The notes: a model not told the origin generated them from the sequence alone. Positions 1 to 5,632 are shown, numbered from the stretch's first letter. The stretch: DNA of 6,383 bases from Candidatus Delongbacteria bacterium (GCA_041675285.1 JBAYTZ010000033.1:1-6383), one strand, 5' to 3'. Numbers and translations are program-made.

Positions 1-22
1 CGCGGGCTAGGAACGTGCTCAT
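1..22 (-). CDS. Start of a probable gp25/gpW-like baseplate wedge protein (partial, cut by window edge)
   Basis: An ATG at 22-20 opens a frame reading M-S-T-F-L-A-R before the window ends. Its ATG overlaps the TGA of the 82-aa gene upstream in the usual ATGA arrangement, which points to translational coupling. No strong Shine-Dalgarno lies in front, only G-rich sequence, so re-initiation by the terminating ribosome is likely. In P2-type and related contractile tails the gene after the spike region normally encodes the T4 gp25/P2 gpW-type wedge protein, and many of those begin with a short M-x-x-F-L-type stretch. The product name is inferred from position plus seven residues only. The existence of a coding start here is better supported than its identity. 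Confidence 0.45.
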
Positions 23-267
23 AGGATGGCCCCCGGCCCCGTCGTGGCGCCCGTCTGGGCACTCTGGCTGCCCGTCGTGGCCACGGGGATGCCCGGCATC
101 ACCATGGCCGCCGCCTGGATGTGTTCGATGATCGCCTCGGCCAGCGCCAGGGTCTGGGCGGCATCAATGGCGCCGGCGTTCACAGGGTTGCGCGGATCCA
201 GGCCGGACAAGCGCTGCTCGGTCTTGGAGCGGATCAGATCCGCCAGCTGCTGGGGGTTCAGTGCCAT
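19..267 (-). CDS. Small protein of unknown function between spike and wedge genes (82 aa)
   Basis: I do not recognise this 82-residue protein. Residues 1-53 look alpha-helical and soluble (MALNPQQLADLI, then alternating charged and Ala/Leu-rich segments). Residues 54-82 are a Gly/Thr/Ser/Ala-rich tail with PGIP and GATTGPGAIL, which looks extended or flexible. There is no cysteine, no signal peptide and no clear membrane helix. The ATG at 267 follows the spike stop by 9 nt. Its ribosome site is poor: AAGGG lies only 1 nt before the ATG and GGAG lies 12 nt before it, so coupling to spike translation is likely. The stop overlaps the next start (ATGA). The tight packing between two baseplate genes argues that it is real and baseplate-associated, but that role is inference. 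It does not look like a PAAR spike tip. Confidence 0.75.
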   Translation of the reverse strand: MALNPQQLADLIRSKTEQRLSGLDPRNPVNAGAIDAAQTLALAEAIIEHIQAAAMVMPGIPVATTGSQSAQTGATTGPGAIL

Positions 268-276
268 GCCCTTACA

Positions 277-843
277 CTACTCCGTCCGAGAGGTGTTTGA
301 AAGCTCCGCGCCCGACAATGGCACCACCGGGTTGCTGGTGGGCCGGCCCTTGTTGCCGATGTGGAAGTGGCTGTTGAAGAGCGACTGGAACGTGTTTCCC
401 TTGATGAGCTGCTCGGCCGCCGCCGCGCCCAGCTCCACGGCCGGCGCCTTCACGTGGACCTTCACGGCCGATTCGATTTCCACCAGGCCGTCCGCGCTGA
501 TGATGACCCGGGCTTGGCCCTGTTCCAGCACCAAGTGCTTGTCCTGCGGGCCGGAGGTCGTAAGGAAGCCCGAGACGAAGGGTTTGTCCGGCTGGCCACC
601 CTCGAAGGAGACCATGACGTGGTCACCCGCCGTGGGCAACACCACCAGGCGCGCGGCGCTCGTCGCCCATACGGCCAGGATCTCGCAGCGGGGTAGCAGC
701 GCCAGAGCGGGGTCGTCCGGCTGGACGCTGACCGTGTAGGCCGCGGCATCCACCTCGGTCACCACGCCCCGCACGGGGAAGCGCATGTAGGAAGAGAGGT
801 CCGGCCGGACCTGCTCGATGATCTTTCTCAGCTCGTCGCGCAC
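277..843 (-). CDS. Baseplate central spike / assembly protein V (gpV, Mu gp45 type), 188 aa
   Basis: This is the membrane-piercing spike that would sit under the hub at the tail tip and act as a trimer. Residues about 22-95 match the OB-fold domain of gpV-like proteins: a V-R-G-V-V-T-E-V start, then GDHVMVSFEGGQPDKPFVSGF, the usual 'GD-V-V-F-GG-P-V-GF' ending. Residues about 103-145 form short beta repeats (ARVIISADGLVEIES, VKVHVKAPAVELG) as expected for the trimeric beta-helix shaft. Residues 155-182 form the apex, with H159-F-H161 followed by a Gly/Pro-rich stretch; in P2 gpV and relatives an HxH motif binds iron at the tip. At 188 aa it is slightly shorter than P2 gpV (about 211 aa). The start is GTG at 843 behind an AGGTGG site and overlaps the hub gene by 16 nt, so translation is probably coupled. 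I see no lysozyme domain, unlike T4 gp5. Confidence 0.88.
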   Translation of the reverse strand: MRDELRKIIEQVRPDLSSYMRFPVRGVVTEVDAAAYTVSVQPDDPALALLPRCEILAVWATSAARLVVLPTAGDHVMVSFEGGQPDKPFVSGFLTTSGPQDKHLVLEQGQARVIISADGLVEIESAVKVHVKAPAVELGAAAAEQLIKGNTFQSLFNSHFHIGNKGRPTSNPVVPLSGAELSNTSRTE

Positions 844-1589
844 GGCGCCACCTGCAACACGAGACGCCCGCCCGCCTGCCAGCGGTACTGAGCCTCCTCG
901 ACAAACCAGCGCGTGCCGTCAATCGTCACCACTTGGCTATGCAGGACGGGCGCTACCAGGGTCTCCACTTCCAGCAGGCCCAGCCGTCCCGGGCGTTGGT
1001 CAATCAGGTTGACGCCCGTCTCGATGGCGTGCACGGCCGTCTGGGCGTGGTCGGGCTCGGCCAGCACCAGCTGGCCGTCGCGCACGAAGAAGCGGAGCTT
1101 GATGTCCGCCTCCCGCCTCACCCAGTGCACCAGCTGCAGCAGGGCCTCCTTGGGCGTCAGGCCGTGGACGGGGAAGCGGTCGATGGTGAGATCCGGCGCC
1201 TGGGCCGCCAGCGTGAGACCCGTGCCGGCGATGAGGTCGCCCGCGATCTCCGCTGGCGTCGACTGGTCCCAGGTGCGGGTGATGACCCGGCCCCGGGCCT
1301 GCAGCAGGGTCTGCCAGTCGATCAGGTGGACGACGGTCTGGAGGCCCCTGGCCTGCACGTCCCGTGCAACGCCGTGGAAAATCGGCGTGAGGGCTGCGTC
1401 TTCCTGGTAGCCCCAGCGGATACGGATGGCGTCGCCGGCCTTGACCTGGGGCGCGATCAGGCCCTCGGGATCCTGCAGCAGCAGGTGACCCGAATCAGCC
1501 GTGTTCGTGGCCTGGCTGATCACGTGGAAGGCCGCCACGACCGGGTCGATGGACTGGCCCTTCCAGGTCACTTCGAAGAGTGGGGTCAC
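828..1589 (-). CDS. Baseplate hub protein, gpD / T4 gp27-like, 253 aa
   Basis: This is the probable hub that joins the tail tube end to the spike. The N-terminal half shows the gpD-type beta-barrel pattern: 'AGDAIRIRWGYQEDA', then 'PIFHGVARDVQARG' and 'LIDWQTLLQARG' (about residues 51-100). The middle has the helical segment 'STPAEIAGDLIAGTGLTL' (about 110-127) and 'TPKEALLQLVHWV'. The C-terminal part returns to beta strands with 'VLHSQVVTIDGTRWFVEEAQYRW' split across 216-237, a common hub ending. The protein is short: P2 gpD and T4 gp27 are near 390 residues. The start is GTG at 1589, chosen because GGAGG lies 5 nt upstream and directly overlaps the stop codon of the preceding gene. The stop lies inside the spike gene. 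No peptidoglycan hydrolase motif is visible. The assignment rests on pattern and gene order, not on a search. Confidence 0.82.
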   Translation of the reverse strand: MTPLFEVTWKGQSIDPVVAAFHVISQATNTADSGHLLLQDPEGLIAPQVKAGDAIRIRWGYQEDAALTPIFHGVARDVQARGLQTVVHLIDWQTLLQARGRVITRTWDQSTPAEIAGDLIAGTGLTLAAQAPDLTIDRFPVHGLTPKEALLQLVHWVRREADIKLRFFVRDGQLVLAEPDHAQTAVHAIETGVNLIDQRPGRLGLLEVETLVAPVLHSQVVTIDGTRWFVEEAQYRWQAGGRLVLQVAPCATS

Positions 1590-1594
1590 AGGGG

Positions 1595-1599
1595 CCTCC
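1595..1599 (-). promoter_or_regulatory. Ribosome binding site GGAGG of the hub gene
   Basis: GGAGG lies 5 nt before the GTG at 1589 and shares its first base with the last base of the upstream stop codon (1601-1599). It supports the GTG start over later candidates and implies that the two genes are translated in sequence. Confidence 0.8.
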
Positions 1600-2291
1600 T
1601 ACTCATCCGGGTCGTCCAGGTCCTCGGAGGGCGTTTCCGTTCCCGAGCCATCCTCCATGCCGGCGTTGAATTGGTCGCGCACGTAGCCCAGCTCGTGGTC
1701 CAGCTCGGCGTTCCCCTCGATGGCCTCCGCGCCCTGGGCCGCCGCGTCATCCGACGCGCCGGCGCCGGCCGCCTGGTTCTCCAGCTGGGTTTTGACGGAT
1801 TCGTACTCGGTGAGCACCAGGTGGACGGGGATCCAATCGAAGGTCCCGTCCTCGTCGGCCGTCAGTTCCTGGATGAAGACCTGGCGGATCCCAATCAGGT
1901 CGGTCAGGGGCGAGACGATCTCCACCGGTTTGGGTAGGCTAGCGCGCCCGTCCCGGAACAGGCGCTGCAGGACGCGCAGGCGCTCCAGGGCCGGCTGCAC
2001 CAGGGTCCCGTCCAGGCCCTCCTCGTCACAAACCTCCAGCTCCACGCTGATCTCAGCGGGTTCGTAGCCGGTCACATGCCGGACCTTGCCGCTCTTCTTG
2101 GGGATGGAGACTTCGTCCACCTTGATCGCCTGCTTGACGGTCATGGCCTTGGGCGGCACGATGAAGGTCAGGCCGCCCAGCATGAACGGGATCTCGGACA
2201 GGTTGCGCAGCGACGAGCCCGCAGCCGTCGCCTCCTGCAGGAGCTGGTCCTCGGCGGTCGGCGGGCCCGCCTGGTTCGGATCAGTTGGCAT
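1599..2291 (-). CDS. Probable baseplate / tail-end adaptor protein between tape measure and hub (230 aa)
   Basis: The core, residues about 36-165, reads as a small alpha/beta domain: 'MLGGLTFIVPPKAMTV', 'SIPKKSGKVRHVTGYEPAEISVELEV', a helix 'ALERLRVLQRLFRDGR', then 'LPKPVEIVSPLTDLIGI' and 'WIPVHLVLTEYESV'. The order of strand-hairpin, G-x-E-P-xx-I-x-hydrophobic strand, helix and closing strands resembles adaptor proteins of the P2 gpU or gp53 kind that hold the tube to the hub. I infer that role from this pattern and from the position between tape measure and hub. No LysM motif is visible. An N-terminal arm of about 30 residues precedes the core. Residues about 172-230 are Ala/Gln/Glu-rich and then strongly acidic, ending in alternating Asp/Glu. 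The ATG at 2291 overlaps the tape measure end by 11 nt and has GGAGGG 8 nt upstream. Confidence 0.7.
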   Translation of the reverse strand: MPTDPNQAGPPTAEDQLLQEATAAGSSLRNLSEIPFMLGGLTFIVPPKAMTVKQAIKVDEVSIPKKSGKVRHVTGYEPAEISVELEVCDEEGLDGTLVQPALERLRVLQRLFRDGRASLPKPVEIVSPLTDLIGIRQVFIQELTADEDGTFDWIPVHLVLTEYESVKTQLENQAAGAGASDDAAAQGAEAIEGNAELDHELGYVRDQFNAGMEDGSGTETPSEDLDDPDE

Positions 2292-5007
2292 ACTGCAGGC
2301 CCTCCAGGCCGTCTTCCTGGCCGGCCGCGCTGCGCAGGGCTTCCACCACCTGGTCGCGGATGGAAGTCGCCGGCGTGTTCGGGCCTGCGGTCACCTCGAT
2401 CTTCGAGACCGTGATGCTGCGGTCAACATTGGCGGTCTGGCTGCGCTGCGTGATGGCCTTGGCCGGCTGCGTGCCGACGCTGGCCTGGGCGGGCTTCAGC
2501 GGACTCTGCCCGGCCGCGAGGCCCGAGTGGGTCGCCGCCGCAAGGCGCCCGCCAAGGGGCGCGCTGGTCAGCGCCGCCTCGATGCCCATGGGCGTGGCCA
2601 TGGAGGGCGCCACGGGGAGCACAGCCGCGCTCGTCGCCGGCTTGGGGACGGTCGCTGCCACGCCGACCTTCGGGATCATGGGGATCTCGATGCCGGGGAT
2701 CCTGTTGACGGTTTGGATGAAGGCATTGATCCCGTCGATCACCCAGCCGATGCCACTCAGAAATCCGTCCCACATGCCGTCCATGAAATCCTTGACCGGC
2801 TTCACGTGGTCGTAGAGGAGCTTCAGGCCGGTGATGGGCCAGAAGATGACCTTGGCTGCGGTCTTCACTCCCCAGATGAAGCCGTCCCACAGCGTGTTCA
2901 GCAGGTTCCGAAAGCCCTCGCTGTGCTGATAGGCGTAGACGATGCCGGCGGTGAGTAGTGCCAGCAGGCCGATCACGATGCCGATGGGGTTGGCGGAGAG
3001 GGCCGCGTTAAGGAGCCACTGGATGCCGGCCCAGATCTTGGACACGACCGCCACAGCCACGATCTGGGCGTTCAGCAGGATCGCGCTGCGGGCATTCCAG
3101 AGGTAGGCCGCGCCGGCCCGCATCGCCGCCACGCGCGCCACCAGGAAGCCCGCCGCCGCCCGGGCACCACCGATCGCGGCCTTCGCGCCCGCCAGCATCG
3201 TCTGGGTGGCGAAGGTCCACACGGCCGCGATGGCCGGGGCGATGAGCGGCCAGGCAAAGGCGCCAAGGGCGACGAAGAGGAGGCCGCTGACGATGGGGTT
3301 GGCCCGGATCCAGTTCCACGCGCGCAGGATCGTCCCGACCATGAAGCCCAGGCCCCAGGCCACCATGCCGGCGAAATAGAGGATGGGCGAGATGCCGCTC
3401 ATGGCGCCCTGGTACCAGCCGGTCAGGAAGCGCCAGAAGGCCCCCAGCGTGGCGTCGAAGACATTGGCAATCCCATCGCCCATGGCCTTCACGCCGCCCC
3501 AGATGGCGAAGACCACGGGTTTGATGGCGAACCAGACCTCTTCGACCGTGTTACGGAAGCCCAGGAAATTGGTGTCCCAGGCCTTCACGATGGCGTAAAG
3601 GGCCAGGCCCACCAGGGCAAAGGGCGCGATCATCTTGAGGGCGCCCAGGCCCAGGGCCGTCAGGCTGGCGGTCAGCGGCACGGCCGCCGAGTTCGTCACG
3701 CCCATCGAGAAGGCGATCTGCCCAAGCTTGGCGGGGAGCTGCAGGGCCAAGGCGCCCAGGTGCAGGAAGCCGCCGCCCACCAGTAGCAGGGCCCCGCCCA
3801 GGATCAGTCCCACGGCCGCCACGAAGGCGATGCCCGCCGCCACCTTGGTCAGGACCGGGTGCGCGCGCAGCCAGCCGAAGACGGCGTCGGCCACGCCCTT
3901 GATCGCGCCCATGAGCTGCAGGGTCATGGGCATCAGCGCCCCACCAATCGTCATGCTGACGCCGCTCATGGCCGCCTTCATGAGCTTCCACTGGCCCGTC
4001 GGCGTGTCCATGATGCGCTTCTCGAACTTGGCCGTGGCGCTGGAGGCCTTCGTGATGTCGCCGCGCATGCCCATCAGCTCATCGCGCGAGCTGGACAAGA
4101 GGATGTTGAAGACCTTGATGCCCTCGGCGCCGAAGATGTCCGTCAGGGTGGTGTTCTTCTTCTCCTCGGACAGGGTGCCGAGCTTGGCCTTCAGCTCGCC
4201 AAAGACCTCGATGAAGTCCCGCGTCTTGCCCGTGACCTTGTCGTAGACGTCGACGCCCAGCGCCTTGCGCACCTTGCCCGCCTGGGTGTAGAGCTTGGTC
4301 ATGGTCATGGAAAGCCGCGTGCCGGCGCGCGCGCCCACCTCGTTCCGGTTGGCCAAGACGCCCAGCACGGCCAGGTTGGTCCCAATGGACTGCCCAAACG
4401 TGGCCGAGGTCGAGGCCGTGTTGAGCATCGACTCCTGCAGGTCGCCGAACTTCAGGTTGGAACGGTTCATGGCCACGGTCATCATGTCGCTCAGTGTCGT
4501 GGCCTGGGACAGGGGCTTCTGGTAGGCATTGAGCGTGCCGACGAGCAGGGCCCCGGCGTCCGCCATGGCCACCTGCTGGCCCGTGGCGAAGGAGATCGTG
4601 TCAGCCATGATGCCGGTCTTGTTCGACACCTGGTCGGCCGTCAGACCCATGGACGCCAGCTCGCCCTGACCCTCGGCCACCTGCTGGGCCGTGAAGGCCG
4701 TCTTGGCGCCCAGGTACATGGCCGTGTCGCCAATGGCCTGAACCTGCTTGTTGGAGGCTTCCGCGATGCCGCCGACCCGCGCCACTTCGGTTTGGAACTT
4801 GCCCATCTGCAGGATGGGCATGGCCAGGCTGGCGGCAATCCCTGCGCCCACCAGCATGGTCTTCAGACCGGCCTTCTTCACGCGCTCGCTGGCCTGCTCG
4901 AAGTTCCCCGCGAACTTGTCCAGGCGCTTGGACGCGGCCGTGAAGGCCGAGAGGTTGCTCGTCCCGAAGACGCTGATCGTGATGGCGCTGGTGAAGCCGG
5001 TCATCAT
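2281..5007 (-). CDS. Phage tail tape measure protein, TP901 type, 908 aa
   Basis: It sets tail length, is coated by the chaperones during assembly, and is released on infection. Residues about 60-340 carry the TP901-type core: 'GKFQTEVARVGGIAEAS', 'AMYLGAKTAFTAQQVAEG', 'GELASMGLTADQV', 'MTVAMNRSNLKFGDLQE', 'GTRLSMTMTKLY' and 'DIFGAEGIKVFNILL'. Residues about 350-730 are rich in long hydrophobic stretches, with 'RANPIVSGLLFVALGAFAW' and 'SANPIGIVIGLLALLTAGIV' the clearest, as usual for tape measures. Residues about 785-858 are a Pro/Ala/Thr-rich linker. The C-terminus (about 863-893, 'SITVSKIEVTAGPN', 'SIRDQVVEALRS') is the kind of small domain expected to contact the hub. I see no cysteine and no muramidase or peptidase motif. 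By the usual 0.15 nm per residue, a tail near 135 nm is expected. The start is ATG 5007, with a second ATG directly behind it. Confidence 0.95.
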   Translation of the reverse strand: MMTGFTSAITISVFGTSNLSAFTAASKRLDKFAGNFEQASERVKKAGLKTMLVGAGIAASLAMPILQMGKFQTEVARVGGIAEASNKQVQAIGDTAMYLGAKTAFTAQQVAEGQGELASMGLTADQVSNKTGIMADTISFATGQQVAMADAGALLVGTLNAYQKPLSQATTLSDMMTVAMNRSNLKFGDLQESMLNTASTSATFGQSIGTNLAVLGVLANRNEVGARAGTRLSMTMTKLYTQAGKVRKALGVDVYDKVTGKTRDFIEVFGELKAKLGTLSEEKKNTTLTDIFGAEGIKVFNILLSSSRDELMGMRGDITKASSATAKFEKRIMDTPTGQWKLMKAAMSGVSMTIGGALMPMTLQLMGAIKGVADAVFGWLRAHPVLTKVAAGIAFVAAVGLILGGALLLVGGGFLHLGALALQLPAKLGQIAFSMGVTNSAAVPLTASLTALGLGALKMIAPFALVGLALYAIVKAWDTNFLGFRNTVEEVWFAIKPVVFAIWGGVKAMGDGIANVFDATLGAFWRFLTGWYQGAMSGISPILYFAGMVAWGLGFMVGTILRAWNWIRANPIVSGLLFVALGAFAWPLIAPAIAAVWTFATQTMLAGAKAAIGGARAAAGFLVARVAAMRAGAAYLWNARSAILLNAQIVAVAVVSKIWAGIQWLLNAALSANPIGIVIGLLALLTAGIVYAYQHSEGFRNLLNTLWDGFIWGVKTAAKVIFWPITGLKLLYDHVKPVKDFMDGMWDGFLSGIGWVIDGINAFIQTVNRIPGIEIPMIPKVGVAATVPKPATSAAVLPVAPSMATPMGIEAALTSAPLGGRLAAATHSGLAAGQSPLKPAQASVGTQPAKAITQRSQTANVDRSITVSKIEVTAGPNTPATSIRDQVVEALRSAAGQEDGLEGLQYAN

Positions 5008-5015
5008 CGAGTGGA

Positions 5016-5021
5016 CTTCCT
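5016..5021 (-). promoter_or_regulatory. Ribosome binding site AGGAAG of the tape measure gene
   Basis: AGGAAG lies 8 nt before the first ATG (5007) and 11 nt before the second (5004), so the first is favoured. It overlaps the TAG (5022-5020) that ends the frameshifted chaperone, so ribosomes that read through the frameshift would stop on top of the tape measure initiation site. Confidence 0.7.
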
Positions 5022-5558
5022 ATCGCTTCCGCCGGCTGGGTCGGCTGGTGGGCCGATTTGCCTTCGCTTCCTGCTCGCCCAGCCACTCCGCCGCCACCTG
5101 CAGCTCGACGACTTCCTCGAAGGGCGTGGCGTCGAGATCCTCGAACGTGTAGGCATGAAATCGGTGGGCAATCACCGCGCGGGCCTGGAGGTACCAGGCA
5201 CCCTCCAGCTCCGCGCGCGCTGCCCTCAGAGCTTTTTTACCGTGATCTCCTTCGAGTAGCCCAGGACCTCCTGGATCTTCTCGCTGAGGGCTGCGATCAG
5301 GCCGGGCTCCCACTGCCCGCCCTGGTTGTATTCCAGTTCCTGCGGGTCAATGGCCGGCGCGACCACGAAGGTCCGGACGATGTCCAGGGCCAGGCGCTGC
5401 TCATTCCCCTTGGCGCTCTTGGCCAGACGGCTGAACTCGTCCCAGCTGGAGCCGCGCACGACGAAGCCGCGTCCGTCCGGCAGCTCCAGCTGGTAGAGGC
5501 TGTTCTTGGGGTAGGTGGCCTTGAGGTCTTTGATGACTTCGGGCGTGATGGTGTCCAT
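5020..5558 (-). CDS. Tail assembly chaperone, long form made by -1 ribosomal frameshift (179 aa; gpG-T / gpE-E' type)
   Basis: This long form shares the first 109 residues with the short chaperone and then reads 70 more in the -1 frame from 5232 to the TAG at 5022-5020. The extension starts ALRAARAELEGAWYLQ, continues as mixed helices with many Glu/Ala/Trp, and ends in a basic tail (about RPTSRPSRRKR). In lambda (G/GT) and P2 (E/E') a pair of overlapping frames just upstream of the tape measure gene works this way: the short form and the rarer long form coat the tape measure and recruit tube subunits. The -1 frame has no convincing start of its own; the only candidate, GTG at 5313, would give a poor N-terminus buried in the zero-frame gene. 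Position, heptamer and protein pattern all agree. The coordinates span both frames and must be joined at the slip site. Confidence 0.85.
5176..5217 (-). promoter_or_regulatory. Stem-loop downstream of the frameshift site (candidate stimulator)
   Basis: In the transcript, CGCGCGG (5217-5211) pairs with CCGCGCG (5182-5176), and CTGGAGG (5208-5202) pairs with CCTCCAG (5191-5185). A 2x2 internal loop separates the two 7-bp perfect helices, and the hairpin loop is 10 nt. The base of the structure lies 14 nt after the heptamer, longer than the 5-9 nt usual for a stimulatory structure. The pairing is seen directly; the role is inferred. Confidence 0.65.
5226..5558 (-). CDS. Tail assembly chaperone, short form (110 aa; gpG / gpE type)
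   Basis: This is the zero-frame product, ending at TGA 5228-5226 two codons after the slippery site. It begins MDTITPEVIKDLKATYP, has a beta-like segment 'LYQLELPDGRGFVVRG' (about 21-36), then helices 'SWDEFSRLAKSAKG' and 'EQRLALDIVRTFVVAP', and a final helix 'GLIAALSEKIQEVLGYSKE'. That small mostly helical layout fits tail assembly chaperones, which bind the tape measure during tail building and are absent from the finished virion. The sequence alone would not prove it; the -1 frameshift and the tape measure gene next door make the case. The ATG at 5558 was chosen because GGAGGA sits just ahead. The frame stays open further upstream to about 6044, but that part overlaps the tube gene and is a shadow. 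Confidence 0.85.
   Translation of the reverse strand: MDTITPEVIKDLKATYPKNSLYQLELPDGRGFVVRGSSWDEFSRLAKSAKGNEQRLALDIVRTFVVAPAIDPQELEYNQGGQWEPGLIAALSEKIQEVLGYSKEITVKKL
5232..5238 (-). promoter_or_regulatory. Programmed -1 frameshift slippery heptamer A AAA AAG
   Basis: The zero frame reads GTA AAA AAG CTC TGA, so A AAA AAG is in the exact X XXY YYZ phase for tandem slippage by one base. It is the same heptamer as in E. coli dnaX. After slippage the next codon is GCT, which leads into the 70-codon extension. The zero-frame stop follows one codon later, so non-shifting ribosomes end at once. Confidence 0.9.
5247..5252 (-). promoter_or_regulatory. Internal Shine-Dalgarno AAGGAG upstream of the slippery site
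   Basis: AAGGAG lies inside the chaperone coding sequence, 8 nt before the heptamer, with no start codon at a suitable distance. In dnaX a similar element about 10 nt upstream of A AAA AAG pulls on 16S rRNA and raises -1 slippage. The same role here is inferred from matching sequence and spacing. Confidence 0.65.
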
Positions 5559-5561
5559 GAA

Positions 5562-5567
5562 TCCTCC
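5562..5567 (-). promoter_or_regulatory. Ribosome binding site GGAGGA of the tail chaperone gene
   Basis: GGAGGA (TGGAGGA if the next base is counted) lies 3-4 nt before the ATG at 5558. It decides the start in a frame that is open for more than 480 nt further upstream. Confidence 0.8.
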
Positions 5568-5587
5568 AGAGGGGAGTTGAGAGAGTC

Positions 5588-5632
5588 CGGGGCAGTGGCG
5601 CGGGCCTGCTCGGCTGGTGCGCCCCTGCCCCG
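5588..5632 (-). other. GC-rich hairpin between tube and chaperone genes
   Basis: An 8-bp perfect arm (CGGGGCAG at 5632-5625 with CTGCCCCG at 5595-5588) continues, after one G-A mismatch, into 5 more pairs (5623-5619 with 5601-5597), leaving a 17-nt loop that can itself form 3 G-C pairs. It lies 11 nt after the tube stop. No U-tract follows, as the next bases are GACTCTCTCAAC, so it is not a classical intrinsic terminator. It could slow or partly stop transcription, or protect the upstream tube mRNA from 3' exonucleases. This matches the need for many tube subunits and few chaperones. Confidence 0.6.

Noticed and set aside
19..267. PAAR-type spike tip for the 82-aa protein
   Set aside because: No PAAR repeats or metal-binding His/Cys set are visible, and the spike already has its own HxH tip.
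277..1589. Lysozyme or peptidase domain in hub or spike, as in T4 gp5
   Set aside because: Both proteins are fully accounted for by hub strands, OB fold and beta-helix. There is no spare domain or recognisable catalytic motif.
933..1937. Plus-strand open frame of 334 codons opposite hub and adaptor
   Set aside because: It spans the boundary of two well-supported minus-strand genes with coupled starts, and its composition is typical of an antisense shadow.
3859..5259. Long plus-strand open frame (466 codons) antisense to the tape measure N-terminus and the chaperone
   Set aside because: The translation is His/Arg/Gly/Leu-rich shadow sequence of a GC-rich gene read backwards. It covers a clear tape measure gene and has no convincing start context.
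5020..5313. Independent second chaperone gene starting at GTG 5313
   Set aside because: Its first 25 or so residues are a poor-looking shadow of the zero frame, and the slippery heptamer at the natural junction explains the frame without a separate start.
5588..5632. Intrinsic transcription terminator
   Set aside because: The stem is strong but no U-tract follows in the transcript, and essential tail genes lie just downstream. Kept only as a hairpin.
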